64,000 bases of DNA from positions 12,219,501 through 12,283,500 of the forward strand of contig NC_088303.1 in assembly GCF_032854445.1 (NCBI RefSeq), given 5' to 3'. Made by a program: the position numbers and the translations under genes. Below, in pieces: positions 40,206 through 51,817 of the stretch (position 1 is the stretch's first letter; each line of letters opens with the position of its first letter). This stretch comes from Liolophura sinensis (taxonomy: Eukaryota; Mollusca; Polyplacophora; Chitonida; Chitonidae). The notes under the pieces were generated by a model. The model was not told the DNA's origin. It searched no databases and saw only the letters and a list, made by a program, of their open reading frames with translations.

Positions 40206-40583
40206 ATGTATATGTATACACCACAGCGTTAAAACACGCCCTACAAATATCAATATTATAACTTTACCATGTATATACACCGAACTATATCCATCAATAT
40301 ACTTCAAGTTAATGTAATGTTTTGGATTGTCCATTTCGAAAGTGCCTTGTTAGAACGTCTTATGAAAGCTGCATCATTACCCCAATCGTCATGGCTTTGA
40401 CAAGTTACATTTTGAAATGTTTCTGTGTTTTGATATAAAGTTATCATATTTTCAGTTGGTAGCTCCTATAGAGGAATGCTTCGCGGTCAATCCGACTAAT
40501 TAGTACATTTAGATATAACATACAAAAGATCCTGCAACCTAAACTAACGGATATTAAGAATATTGTTTATTCAACTGATTAAT

Positions 40584-40743
40584 CTATTCTGACTGATTGT
40601 ATGATTTGTTGATGTAGTCCTGATCAGATAACCCGATTAACTCATACACGACCTCGCTCATCACGTCCCTGAGCTTTGCCAGACCAAAGTGACTGTCGTG
40701 GGGACAGTGTTGACAGATCGACACCCGCGGGGAGATGCTGAGA
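40584..40743 (-). CDS. Candidate terminal exon with CxxC-like motif
   Basis: The minus strand has an acceptor (GCGCCTCACAG) followed by one base, 52 codons and a TAG stop. The peptide contains ICQHCPHDSHFG, a CxxC pair followed by two histidines, then an amphipathic helix-like stretch LAKLRDVMSEVVYELIG and a polar tail ending in SYNQSE. I do not recognise the family; a zinc-binding or disulfide-bonded C-terminus is inference. The plus strand is also open here, with a reading that includes GTWTFMVQSYCSYGDTAC, so the strand is not certain. I prefer minus because its frame ends in a natural hydrophilic C-terminus and because neighbouring exon candidates share that strand. Confidence 0.38.
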
Positions 40744-41656
40744 CTGTGAGGCGCAGCCGAGGGAACGCGGGCACATGGACGTTTATGGTCCAGTCCTACT
40801 GTAGTTACGGGGACACAGCCTGTATCCTAGCTCAGTTCGAGATAACATCTCAGACAAATGTTGGTCATTTTGAATGGGTGGGGAGTTTCGAGTCCTATTG
40901 TAGCATGTGGTTTGTCAAAAATTTTAGACATCAATTTTGATTACAGTTACTATAGAATGAGCGTCTGCAATACAATTTCACAAACAGTAATTTATATCAG
41001 GCGAACGATGGAGATGACTGATGAGGTGAATAATTGTGCGGAGAAGTTCCTCAGGAAAGAGGCATCATTTGTACCTCCAGAATGTAGTGGGACATATGAT
41101 CGGTAAATTAATGTCAATGAAGCACTCTTATCATTTTTCACAAGTCACTGTTTTTTACTTTTCACGACAAGAGAGTTCGAAGTTTAAATTCTCCTGTTGC
41201 CATTGTCCTACAAATCAAGCTGATGATCTACATATATACATGCATATTCAACGCATATTCAGGACGCATTTTCAACAGCAAAGTTTTAAAAGATGTTTGC
41301 ACTCTCGAGTGTGCCTGTTTCTGAAACAATGGATCACCGTGAAATTGGAGGGAGTGAGTTGGGGTGGAGGAGGAGATAGGGGTGGGTGAGTGTTGCTGTA
41401 TAACTTCTTTTGATGTAACCTGTATGGAGATTCGTTTTGTCCTCAGTGCGGAAGAAATTTACAAAATTCTGACAGAAAAATGACTGTTAAACCTTTTCCA
41501 TCTATAGTTGGGAATCTATGATTCCGCAGTACTATTATGGAGAAAATTTAAACATTCATTCCCAAGATGTTTGTTTCAGTCCATCGAGAACAGCCACTAA
41601 TATTTGGTCTAAACAAAAGTGTCCCCCGGGAAGAGCAGTATGGGCGTCATTTACGT

Positions 41657-41876
41657 TCAATTATTTAGTCTGGTGAAAGGTATGCAGATCGGGTTGGTGT
41701 AGAATGACTGGGCGTGGTTTGAGTGTGATGACTGACATTTCTCCTGACCAGAGTCTGACCACAGAATGACCAGCAGATGACCGTTCAATCCAGACTCTCC
41801 ATTACACAGATGACCGCCGTGAAACTGTCCGCTCATTAAGTAGCCTAGTCCGTCTGTATAAACATCGTCACTAACG
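41657..41876 (-). CDS. Candidate terminal exon, unknown protein
   Basis: I do not recognise the product. The minus strand shows a strong acceptor, a pyrimidine-rich tract ending in TTATATCAG, followed by one base completing a codon, 72 codons and a TGA stop. The peptide starts VSDDVYTDGLGYLMSGQFHG and has three cysteines (about residues 24, 47 and 63), a hydrophobic strand HLLVILW and a polar C-terminus ending in FTRLNN. Asn, Ser, Gly and His are common, as in secreted proteins. The other two frames of this segment contain early stops. It lies 0.9 kb upstream (in minus-strand sense) of another phase-2 terminal exon candidate, so the two could be alternative ends of one gene. No polyadenylation signal was found close to the stop. 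Confidence 0.42.
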
Positions 41877-42469
41877 CTGATATAAGACAAGAAACAGCAC
41901 AACTTAACATGAGTTTATTTTCAGCTGTTGTTCACTTCCATGCACAGTCGGGATACATCACACATGAAGTGAAATTCTTGATTTCAAAGGTAATACATAT
42001 AATCGCGATTTTAATAGGCCTATTTATTTATATGTTGTTTACAATTTTACAGATTTGATGAGGATCATAAAAGAACATTACTACTTATCCGATGGAAAGA
42101 GTGCTCTTACATTTAAGAATAAGATTTGATAATGCCTCCTACACACACGTTTGATTCATGTTGGAATTAACCAGTTAGGGCGTTAATTTCCTTTTCTTCT
42201 GAATAAGGCATTACAGAAAAATCAGATGACTTTTTATCCATTATTGGTGTGCCCTCTTTAGATATAATTCAGTTCTAAAGCTATGTAGGTATGTTGAATT
42301 TATAATACTAAATCATTGTACTAACATTACCGACAAAAGTAACTGTATACTGTCAGCCGTTGCACATTAGCAGCTTTTGAATATAATAAACCTGTTCCAA
42401 ATCGTTGGTAAAATTAAAAATTACGACACACATTAATACGACGTTCTGTTGATATGTGTATGTGTGTAT

Positions 42470-42840
42470 GTGTCCTTCAGGTTTAACGTCGTACTTAACA
42501 ACAGTTCAGTCATATGACGACGAGGATTCTTTAGGTGTGTGTACATATATTGTGCCTTCTTGCGACAGACCGATTCCATGCCTCCGAAGTGCTGCCGTCA
42601 TTGATGAAGTGTCATGCCATCGCATCTCTGGCACCGGACATGACACCCCACCGATTCACATGCACTGAAACCGCGGGACAACGAGTCACGTTTCCTTGCT
42701 CTAACCTCTCAGTGCTCAGCGCCAAGCGAGGAAGTAACAAGTACCAGTTTTAAAGTCTTCGGGGTGACCCAACCAGGGTTTGATCCCGAGTCTCTCAAAA
42801 TCGAACATTACATTGATAACGATCCAGCAGGTCTTACACG
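42470..42840 (-). mobile_element. SINE family B, near full length
   Basis: The left end has GGTTTAACGTCGTACTTAAC followed by CAGTCATATGACGACGAGG. The right end, read on the minus strand, has a box B-like GGATCAAACCCTGG, so the tRNA-like head is on the right. I remember this family from several molluscs. The body includes GACATGACACCCCACCGATT. Confidence 0.7.
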
Positions 42841-43339
42841 AAAGCTTAAGTTTGGCCTCTCTATATTCATAATTTAAACTTTGTTTCAAATGATTTTTTT
42901 AAATTTATTTTTGCCTTTTCGTCAATTAAGGGATCAGGCTACAGTGTATGTAAATCGACCATTTTTACTGTTACTGTGGACAACCCTTTCAATTCCACAC
43001 CCAAGCCAGGACTTCAAGTCCTCCGCAGTTCATCAATGAAGTTGCCAAAATAACTGGGACCTTTAAGGGCTTTTGGGCAGGCAGGCCCAGTTCCGGGCTA
43101 GCCCCCTCTGATGCCTGGAGCCAATCGGTGCCTGTTCCGAGGACGTCAGCCCGGCTGTTTCATCCCCTCTGGCTGACGACTTTTGGCATGTTTACTAACA
43201 GGCTCTAATTAACGAAGCAGGCTCGGCAGGGTAGGGTTAGAGAGAAACGGGACCCGGTGGGGTAGGTTAGAACGCATCGCTGTCTTCTAGACCGGGTTAC
43301 ATCCCCGCTAAACGTACAAACCCCTTACTTAAATACATG

Positions 43340-43455
43340 TAATAACAGTCATTTTATTTAAAGACAATCACCTAATGTAATAAGTCACTTAATTTAATAG
43401 CAATCACTTATTGTAATGGCAATCACTTAATGATCATTTAATGTAATAACACTTA
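43340..43455 (+). repeat. Short AT-rich tandem repeat
   Basis: About five copies of TCACTTAATGTAATA-like units with variable spacing. Confidence 0.6.
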
Positions 43456-43689
43456 TCTTACGCTTATAGGTGACGATCTTTCTGGTCGTCTGTTACAAAA
43501 GATGGGGAAAAGGGTGTGTAGAGAAATGTTGTCAAGTTTTTCCTGTCTTCTTTGTCTTTTGGCTGGAACAAAATTTACATGTCTGGAAATTTATTCCAGA
43601 GTTAACTCAAATATTAAAGAAGAATAATAATTGCCAATCCAATCGAGTCATTTACTCGCGATAGGTGTGATCATACTGAACAATGCCGG

Positions 43690-43985
43690 TTGTTAAGTGG
43701 CGATACATGACGATTGGAATGACTGTAGTGTGCCAATTTGCTATATATGACGGCTGGAATGTCGGTTGTGTGCTAAGTGGCGATATATGACAGCTGGAAG
43801 GTCTTTTGTGTGCTAAGTGGCGATGTATGACGGAATGTCTGTTGTGTGCTAAGTCGCGATATATGACGGATGGAATATGTATTGTCTGTTGTTAAGTCGC
43901 GATATATGGCAGTTGCACTTTATATTATATGTTGCCAAGTCGCGATATACGAGGGCTGGAATATCTGTTGTCTGTTGTTACAGGG
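43690..43985 (+). repeat. About 40-bp minisatellite, block 1
   Basis: About seven units contain GCGATATATGACGGCTGGAA followed by TGTCTGTTGTGTGCTAAGT, with deletions. Confidence 0.9.
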
Positions 43986-44398
43986 TCAGTGTCCAGATTG
44001 ATTATTTATTTATAATTAGCTACCGCTGTATATATTGTAAAATTGAGTGTAAAAAAATATTGGAAAAAAGGACAGCAATCTGAGTAATACGGCATTAAAT
44101 CACTAGATAATGAGGCTGGGTTTATGCATTTTTTCCGCTAACACACGGTAATCTCCGCTGGATGACATCATACAAGTCCAACCTTCACGAGCTGTCAGAG
44201 TTTCGCCATTTTGTTCGGTGTTAAAAAGCCACACAAGTGACAACAAGTATGTCGAATGTCTCCACGAAATGGTGTGTTGTTCTGCATGCGGCTGTAAAAA
44301 CAGGTCGTTGAAGATCTCTGAAGTTAGTCTTTTCCAGACAATTTGGCCCTCCGGAAAGCGTGGATTCACGGTACAACACGGAAGGGTTTTATACTCAC

Positions 44399-44459
44399 CA
44401 AACACAACCAAACCGTTATCCGTTTGGCAGGAGATGGGATAAGAAATTGTGGCGGGTAG
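44399..44459 (-). CDS. Candidate small exon next to a promoter
   Basis: A 61-base minus-strand segment lies between an acceptor (AAAATTTAG) and a perfect donor (TTTG/GTGAGT). In phase 0 it reads LPATISYPISCQTDNGLVVF. Without splicing the same frame runs on to 44103 and includes CTVNPRFPEGQIVWKR, which recalls the Cys...Trp core of an immunoglobulin-like domain, but the second cysteine is not in place. It may be a short coding exon, part of a longer exon, or 5' untranslated sequence of a transcript starting near 44535. Confidence 0.22.
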
Positions 44460-44562
44460 CTAAATTTTAACAGCAGGGAGACAAAATTAGGCTTTCAAAA
44501 TATGCATATAAACTCTGGTGATAGGACTTGGTGGGTGTCAAACAAAGCGGGAGCTCATTCGT

Positions 44563-44684
44563 CCTTATATAGTTTGATCAATCTTCTGTATGCCCGTGAA
44601 GTGAAAGAAAAGTAGATACAGCCAACTGATGGCTTCCAATGAATGTCGCTTTGACACACGCTATCCAATTGGCTGTGGACCAAT
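44563..44684 (-). promoter_or_regulatory. CCAAT/TATA promoter-like block
   Basis: On the minus strand CTATATAAGG (44563-44572) is preceded by three ATTGG boxes, the complements of CCAAT at 44636-44640, 44665-44669 and 44680-44684. TATA and CCAAT elements are therefore 65-120 bases apart, as in many RNA polymerase II promoters. A transcript from here would start near 44535 and run into the exon candidates at 44399, 41876 and 40743. Confidence 0.35.
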
Positions 44685-45293
44685 GAGTGAACTTCTAACA
44701 AATTTTGAACTGTGTACAACAACGCAATAGCCGTTTGACAGCTACGGCAATGCTAGCGGTTTCTGACCGGCTACAGAGGACAATTAAAGTTCAACACAAC
44801 CCAAGACTAATCATGCTGCTCAACTGCGTTAATGAAGAATTAATGTCTGGGGTTGAAATAGTGGTTGTTGATTACAATTACTCATCAAAGGTGCGAAAAT
44901 AAGTGACATCTTTTTGAATACTGCTCGGAGTAGATGCCCAAGCAATCTCACTTTGATATAATCCATCCAACATTGTTTTATTGTCCGGTCCAGATTACGA
45001 GGATTAGCGACACCACAGACAACAAAACGGATTAAAACCATCCTGACGTGCTTGAGTAATTCCGGCCATAATATAACTAGGACAATTATAAAACTGTTGT
45101 AAGAATTTTATTCAGGGCTGCCTTAATTAAATGGACTAACATTAATTCCCGCGAACCCATTCTTGAAGTAAATCCACTCGGGAAATAGAATGATAGTTTT
45201 TGTGATGCGGACAGAAGGAATTAAGGAATAGTAAATATTAAATCTCACATACAGACAACCTACAGTGTAGCACAGGATAAAGCTATAGCTTAC

Positions 45294-45561
45294 CAGTCCG
45301 CATTGCTAGTCTGGTTGGAAGTGGCTGGACAAAGATCAAATTCAACGCCTGAAAACTGGGAATCTGATGTCTGACCAGAGATGTCGTGTCATAAATCGGA
45401 ACTTCAACGCCGCCCAGAGACGGCAGTATATTTGCTTCTGTGTAGCTAGAATCCATCTCGAAAATGACATCGTTTTGATACGAATTCCCAGGTAATATAA
45501 GCCAGCTAGACTTAGGTTGGCCATAAATGACGTCACCCGCTGAGCTTTTCCGGACGGCCGT
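45294..45561 (-). CDS. Candidate internal exon, unknown protein
   Basis: I do not recognise the family. On the minus strand an acceptor (AATTTCTAG) is followed by 89 open codons and a consensus donor (G/GTAAGC). The exon begins in phase 0 and ends in phase 1. The peptide is well mixed, with stretches such as SSWLILPGNSYQNDVIFEMD and IPSFQALNLIFVQPLPTRLA, alternating hydrophobic and polar residues as in a beta-rich extracellular domain; that last point is inference. There is no cysteine. The frame is closed by TAG just before the acceptor and by TAG nine bases into the intron. A second open frame on the same strand reads less like a protein. A downstream segment near 44829-45078 could supply a phase-compatible terminal exon, but that link is speculative. 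Confidence 0.5.
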
Positions 45562-45714
45562 CTAGAAATTGGCTGGGTAGTACATTTATTGTTTTTGTGG
45601 ATTTAAAGTCATAATTACGTTTCTCAGAGGCCCTCCTGGTAACATACTGTTAAACTGGTTACAATGTTTATACTTAGGACAAGTAGCTAAATCTGGACCC
45701 TAATCCTTTTAGTC

Positions 45715-45935
45715 TCAATATATGGCGGTTGGAATTTCTATTGTGTGTTGTGAAGTCGCGATATATGACGGCTGGAATGTCTATTGTTTGTTGTTAAGTC
45801 GCGATATATGGTGGTTGGAATGTCTATTATGTGTTAAGTCGCGATATATGGCGACTGGAATATCTATTGTCTATTGTTAAGTCGCGATATATGGTGGTTG
45901 GAATGTCTATTATGTGTTAAGTCGCGATATATGTC
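45715..45935 (+). repeat. About 40-bp minisatellite, block 2
   Basis: The same unit as the block at 43690 (GCGATATATGGTGGTTGGAA, TGTCTATTATGTGTTAAGTC), five to six copies, 1.7 kb away. The blocks flank the promoter-like region at 44.6 kb and the exon candidate at 45.3 kb. Confidence 0.9.
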
Positions 45936-46141
45936 TACCTGAGTCATTAATCATACATGGGCCTAGGATTGCCGAGTCTGTAGTTATACAAGGAAAGCAG
46001 TCCTCAGTAATTACAGACCCATTGAAGACTTTAGAAAATGTCTACTTATTCCGATCTCCACTTCAGGTCGCACTTAAAGTTATTGTAATGCGATGGCCTG
46101 TGGGAATTCCTGGGTCTTGTACATGTAGACCACCTATGTAT

Positions 46142-46248
46142 TTAAGAAGAAAACAGGACTCGCCTGTAAGCTCGCCTGGCGGACACATCACATTTAACAT
46201 TTAGTCGAAACCTCTCGAAACTCTGCCTCATGCTGTCGATCTCTTTAC
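46142..46248 (-). CDS. Candidate short terminal exon
   Basis: On the minus strand an acceptor (ACCCTTCAG) is followed by two bases and 34 codons to a TAA. The peptide is basic and helical in character: KEIDSMRQSFERFRLN, then CDVSARRAYRRV. The frame is also open upstream to 46336, but that part is AT-rich and looks intronic. Family unknown. It lies 0.6 kb upstream (minus sense) of the exon candidate at 45294-45561, with one of the minisatellite blocks between them. Confidence 0.28.
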
Positions 46249-46989
46249 CTGAAGGGTTTTTATATAAAAGATGTTTACTCGCCAGAAGTTTTACGCACAT
46301 AGGTTTCATTTTCCAGCAATAAGTCTGTGTTGTCAAATGTGAGGTGTGACGTGGGTATTTCTCTCCTATAGAGCTGTATACAGTGTAGACTATTACCGAG
46401 AATCATGTTTTACGCGACATTTGAAGGTCATCCAGCTCTAAATCTCAACGGAATTACCCATACTTCGACAGACGCGGACACTTTTAAACCACACTTGTGG
46501 AAACTTGGCCTAATATATAAATGCTGCACCTATTTCTATGTTTATATACACACATGTACAATGTTAATTGAGAGCAATGTCTCGGGTATAAAGAGCTTAG
46601 GCTTTTAAACACATCTATCTTTAATATTGATTTTAATGAACAGCACAACGAATCACGGAATTTGATGTTCCCGATGAGCCACGATTACAACATAGGCCTA
46701 TACGGCTGACTTGGAATGTAGCCTATGGAACTTTGTTGATGTCAGCTCTCCGCAAATACAAGTAATGATTTTTATGATGGGTTCGATTGAACCAGAGAAG
46801 AATGAAAACAAAAGTGCGAGCTTGGTAAATCGGAAAGACTTGGAAATGCCGGTAGGTTTTATCAGTGACGTGTTACTTGTTAGAAGGGCAGACAGAAATG
46901 TGCGAGGTAACCTTGCCTGTGCATATAGTCACGAATTCACAGGTATTTATAGTTCAAAGCGTTTGCTGAATTTGCGCAAGCGGTTGTGA

Positions 46990-47280
46990 AAATTCAAAAG
47001 TCAGGGGTGTTAAGAAAGAAAATATTAATTTTTTGCCATAAGGCACTTGTGTTGTTGTACATTGGGCGGACAAATCTCATAACAATTTACTTGCTTCACC
47101 ACTACACATAGCAAACGAAGGGCAAGTAATACAGCAGAACATGTGACCAAAGAACAACCTTAATCAGGTTACCTCCCTTCGTAATTCTGAGACTGGGCGG
47201 GAGAGATGCACATATTTTTATACACATACATATTCAGGCACCGCGAATTTGATTTCAGGTTTTAAAAAGTACACCTGTAC
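46990..47280. other. No gene seen
   Basis: Plain AT-rich DNA between a weak plus-strand frame (46711-46989) and a SINE. Confidence 0.5.
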
Positions 47281-47400
47281 GCACAGAATGGATCGATTGA
47301 TTGATTGATTGATTGATTGGCATTCAATGCTGAGCTCAAGATTTTTTCACCTATATGATGGCGTTCAGGTTTATGCGTGAAGGAACCGTAAAGAACCGGG
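47280..47400 (-). mobile_element. SINE tail subfamily (GGTCAGG type)
   Basis: The microsatellite (GATT)n leads into GCATTCAATGCTGAGCTCAA and GATGGCGTTCAGGTTTATGC. The element shares its layout with 14921-15045. Confidence 0.55.
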
Positions 47401-47756
47401 TTAAAGGTTACTTCAAAAAAGTACCTGGATATTTAGCATGAAGAAACATTACAATTAGGCCTATGCGTTTGGGCAAGATAAACGGTCTATCCTCAGTGAA
47501 CGTCACAATGGCGACATATAGGCGTAACTGTTTTATCTCTGCATTTCCAGTTCCACAATTAATAGGCCCTATGATCTTCCTGCTTTTATTTTTCTTGTTT
47601 TGTCATAGCTGTAAATGCAATCCCGTATTTAGGAGCGTATCAGATAAAGTTGAGCTTGTAATTACACGGCCATGTATGACACGTTTGTTCATTTTTATGC
47701 ATTGTTTTGAACGATATTATACTTAAAAATAAATTTTCGAATTCACTCAAAAATGA

Positions 47757-47883
47757 AGGTCTGTCGGCAACCTGCGGATGGTCGTGAGTTTCCCCCGGGC
47801 TGTGCCCGGTTTCTACCCACCATAATGCTGGCCGCCGTCGTATAAGTACGGCGTAAAACACAAATCAAATAAATAAATAAATA
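47757..47883 (+). mobile_element. SINE family A, 3' half
   Basis: GTCTGTCGGCAACCTGCGGA, CACCATAATGCTGGCCGCCG and a tail of AAAT repeats are very close to the family consensus, apart from a deletion of the AATATTCTTGAG stretch. Confidence 0.85.
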
Positions 47884-48569
47884 TTTTCGTTTATGTCATA
47901 AACTTTATGAGAAACGAAAATAAGTTGTATGAAACCGTGAACGTGTCGATTTATGATAAAGTGTCCTACTTCCGTCCCACAACTGCCTTCTAGGTTTAAT
48001 AAATTCAGTTCATTTCAAAGTTATGACACATGTTCTGTAGTTTAAAGGAGATTGATTCCACTTTATTGGCATAAACTCCTCGTTGTGTTGAGCGAAGTCG
48101 TTTATGCCATACAGAGTAGTCTCCCATTTACAGATTACTATGAACACAGATTGTTTTGATATTAATTTAATTTTAGAGAGATCACACATGAATTCATTTA
48201 TTATAATTTTACTGTTTATGTTGTGATGATGAATTATAATTGTTAGTCCATATTATAGAAATATTTTTGTGGAAACTAATGGAATAATTAACTTTGTTAA
48301 TTTAATTTGCAAACATTTCATTACAAATGAAGTACTGGATTCTGGGCTTGTAGCCTTAGTGTTGTAAGGTGGTATGGCACTGAGCTGTATGTTATATGCA
48401 GTGTAGTTCATCTATTTTCACATGATTGACTGACTTATTTAGAATTCAGAAATTGTTGCTGACAGTAATTGCATTGATTGCATTTAATACGAACATTATA
48501 ACCAGTGTAATTCATGGTTTGAATTTATTTTTGTTCTTTTTGTATTAGAGAACTTCCGATCTGTGATGT

Positions 48570-48832
48570 GCTTACGCAGTATACACTGTCTACGCTGAAT
48601 ACACTGTCTACGCAGTATACACTGTCTACGCTGAATACACTGCCTACGCTGAATACACTGTCTACGCTGAATACACTGTCTACGCTGCATACACTGTTTA
48701 AACTGAATACACTGCCTACGCTGTATACACTATCTACGCTGTATACACTGTCTACGCTGTATACACTGTCTACGCTGAATACACTGTCTACGCTGTATAC
48801 ACGGTCTACACTGAATACACTATCTACCTGTT
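48570..48832 (+). repeat. 18-bp minisatellite
   Basis: About fourteen units of the form TACGCTGAATACACTGTC. The period is a multiple of three, so both strands hold open frames (about 106 and 119 codons) that are artefacts of the repeat. Confidence 0.95.
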
Positions 48833-49384
48833 CATCACTGTTGTTCAGTATTTTTTTTCCTTGCCCTGTGAACAGTGCGGTCACTTAATCACCATGATTT
48901 GTCTCTCTCCTGTCTTATTTTATCTTGGGAACAATTCGGTCATCGTGAGTTTATAAAGACAGAGAGTATATTTGATTGCTGATAACCACAATTGATTGTC
49001 AGTTAAGAATTTTCCACTTATTCCATAACATGTCAGTTGCCTGTATGCACAAGTGAAGGTCACTAAAGTGCCTGGAGGAAATATTGGTTGTAAATACAAG
49101 TTGGAGTAATTTATACCACGGTATATAACACGATAAACTGTCATACAGTCTCATGTTTATATACTGGTATATATATAAATAGGTTCGAGACAACCAGGAA
49201 GGAGGATACTGCCTGTTATCGACCCATGTATCTGCTGCAGAAGGAAGTAAACCCGAGAAATCTGTGCAAATTTACTTGCAATCTTCCCATTCAAAATTAT
49301 TAAACTATTCTACAATGACCGACTCCTTATACATCATCTGTCATTGTGAATACAGTTAGACTGATTTGATTCAATCAGCCTGGT

Positions 49385-50270
49385 GTACATGCCTACATGG
49401 TGTTTTACTGTGGTTTGGTTGTGATCATGCCTGTATGGTGGTACACAGTAGTTTGGTAGGGCCCCATGCCTGCATAGTGTTATATATTGTGGTTTGGTGT
49501 GGCGTCATGCCTGCATGGTGTTATAGTGTGGCTTGGTAGGGCACCATGCCTGTATGGTGTTATACTGTGGTTTGGTAGGGCACCATGCCTGCATGGTGTT
49601 ATACTGTGGTTTGGTGTGGCGTCATGCCTGCATGGTGTTATAGTATGGGTTGGTAGGGCCCCATGCCTGTATGGTGTTATATTGTGGTTTGGTGTGGCGT
49701 CATGCCTGCATGGTGTTATAGTATGGGTTGGTAGGGCCCCATGCCTGTATGGTGGTATACAGTGGTTTGGTAGGGCCTCATGCCTGAATGGTGTTATACT
49801 GTGGTTTGGTGTGGCGTCATGCCTGCCTGGTGTTATACTGTGGCTTGATAGGGCCTCATGCCTGCATGGTGTTATACTGTGGTTTGGTAGGGCGCCATGT
49901 CTGCGTGATGTTATACTGTGGTTTGGTAGGGTGTCATTTCTGCATGATGTTATACTGGGGTTTGGTTGAGTGTCTTTTCTGCATGATATTATACTGTGGT
50001 TTGGTATGGCCTAATACCTGTGTAGTGTTTTAATATGGTTTAGTAGGGCCTCATGCCAGCATGGTGTTATACTGTGGTTTGGTAGGGCCTCGTGCCTGCA
50101 TGGTGTTATATTGTGGTTTGGTGTGGCGTCATGCCTGCATGGTGTTACGCTGTTGTTTGGTGTGACGTCATGCCTGTATGGTGTTATTCTGTGGTTCAAT
50201 AGGGCCTCATGCCTGCATGGTGTTATACTGTGGTTTGGTAAGGTCTCATGCCTGCATGGTGTCATGGGCA
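49385..50270 (+). repeat. 39-bp minisatellite array
   Basis: About twenty-two units contain GCCTGCATGGTGTTATACTG followed by TGGTTTGGTAGGGCCTCAT. The period (13 codons) gives a 160-codon plus-strand frame (49487-49969) and a 100-codon minus-strand frame (50011-50313). No start context, signal or splice evidence supports translation. Confidence 0.95.
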
Positions 50271-50519
50271 TGTGGTTGCAGTATAAGGGTAACTTTATAA
50301 ATATGCAATACAAAAAGACATCGGGGAGACATAACTGAAAACATGGAAATTAATGATGGAAATATTAAAATCATTTCTTGCTTTAGCCACGTACAGCTTT
50401 GCGTCGTGAACACAGCGATACATCAGCGATACAATTTTGTAAACATTCCTTTCTTCCCTTATTACTATCGTCCCAGCCTCTGTGCGCGGATAACAACTCA
50501 TCATGCGTGATAGTAATAT

Positions 50520-50560
50520 TTTATTTATTGATTGATTTATTTATTTAATTGGTGTTGTAG
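50520..50560 (-). mobile_element. SINE family A, tail only
   Basis: TTTATTTATTTAATTGGTGT marks the tail; similarity ends within 45 bases. Confidence 0.45.
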
Positions 50561-50885
50561 GCATGAAAGTATTATTAAGCCCAGAACTATTGCTGCACTT
50601 GATTACAGTACTTATGATTACAGGTGGTTTCACTTATTATACATACATCTCTGCTCTATATACTGCGATTCTTCACAAATATTTAATTGACACAGTTTCT
50701 TCAAAACACGACACCGTTACGATGACCTCAATTAACAGCAACAAGCCTTTCATTAATTCTTCTTTCCATCAAAGTTATACCATTCACAGGACGTTTCGTT
50801 GTTAATTAAGTCGTTGGAATTTCTCGTAAACCATATCTGTGTGAAAATAATTCGGTGATATCATTTACCGGCTATAGGTACATGC

Positions 50886-51005
50886 ATTTCAATGGGTTTC
50901 CCTCGGGGTGTGTCCTCCCACCGTAATGCTGGCCGCCGTTGTATAAGTGAAATATTCTTGAGTACGGGGTAAAAGACCAATCAAATAAATCAATGAATCA
51001 GTCAA
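50886..51005 (+). mobile_element. SINE family A, 3' half
   Basis: CACCGTAATGCTGGCCGCCG, AAATATTCTTGAGTACGGGG and CAATCAAATAAATCAATG identify it. Confidence 0.8.
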
Positions 51006-51817
51006 TGTATCTGCTTTCACATAAATACGACTATGCACAGAAATTACCAATACATAATCCATTTATAATAAACTCGATGCTTTTTACTTTATAGTTACAT
51101 TTGGCAAAATTTTTTTCAACTAAGGATGGCTCCAAACCAACGTCAGCGCGCTCCATTTAAAAACCTGATGCAGTTGCCGTGACAGTGTTTCACGGCGTTT
51201 GAGACAAAAATTATCTATCAAATACCTTTCCACGGCCTTAAGTTTGTAAACACTTGTGTTCCTTATCTTGTTACAACACCTGTACAAGATCACCAAGATT
51301 TATCGCAGGCCGCCTTTATGACAAAAGGGATAATTTTGAAAATTAAATTGTAAATTTTCCTTATTTGGATAGTAATATCTCAAAGTGCTCTGAACACGCA
51401 CGGCTTTTACATATCTGGTAGCATGTGATAGATCCGGTGTAAAATGTGATGATCTCAATCACGTAACAAGTTTTTAATTAAAATGCTAGTGTGTTTAGGA
51501 TACTCTTTCAAACGCCTTCAATATAAGTTTCTTAAATTCTGCATTCAGTTTGACACTTTGGTAAATATGGACAGAGAGTTCCAGTGATGCCGACTGTCTC
51601 TCTCTTGCATGTGACCAGTTTTATTTAGGGCCTACTATATATTTGTACATTATTCCTTTGGAAACCAAATAAATGTTTTAGTTTGTTTAGGAAAGGAAAG
51701 GAGTGATTCACTGCTGGAATACTATATATGAATGTCTGTACATGAATGGAGATGCTTTGTTTCAAACGCCCGACCACGTACAGCCTGATATAACCGAACG
51801 AAGGCAAAAAATGTTAT

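Noticed and set aside
40689-41106. Plus-strand frames containing GTWTFMVQSYCSYGDTAC and, with splice-like ends at 41001-41102, NNCAEKFLRKEASFVPPEC
   Set aside because: They compete with a more protein-like minus-strand frame and splice set in the same region; kept only as an alternative.
48525-48888. 119-codon minus and 106-codon plus frames
   Set aside because: They are products of the 18-bp tandem repeat.
49487-49969. 160-codon plus-strand frame
   Set aside because: It lies wholly in the 39-bp tandem array; the period is divisible by three and both strands are open.
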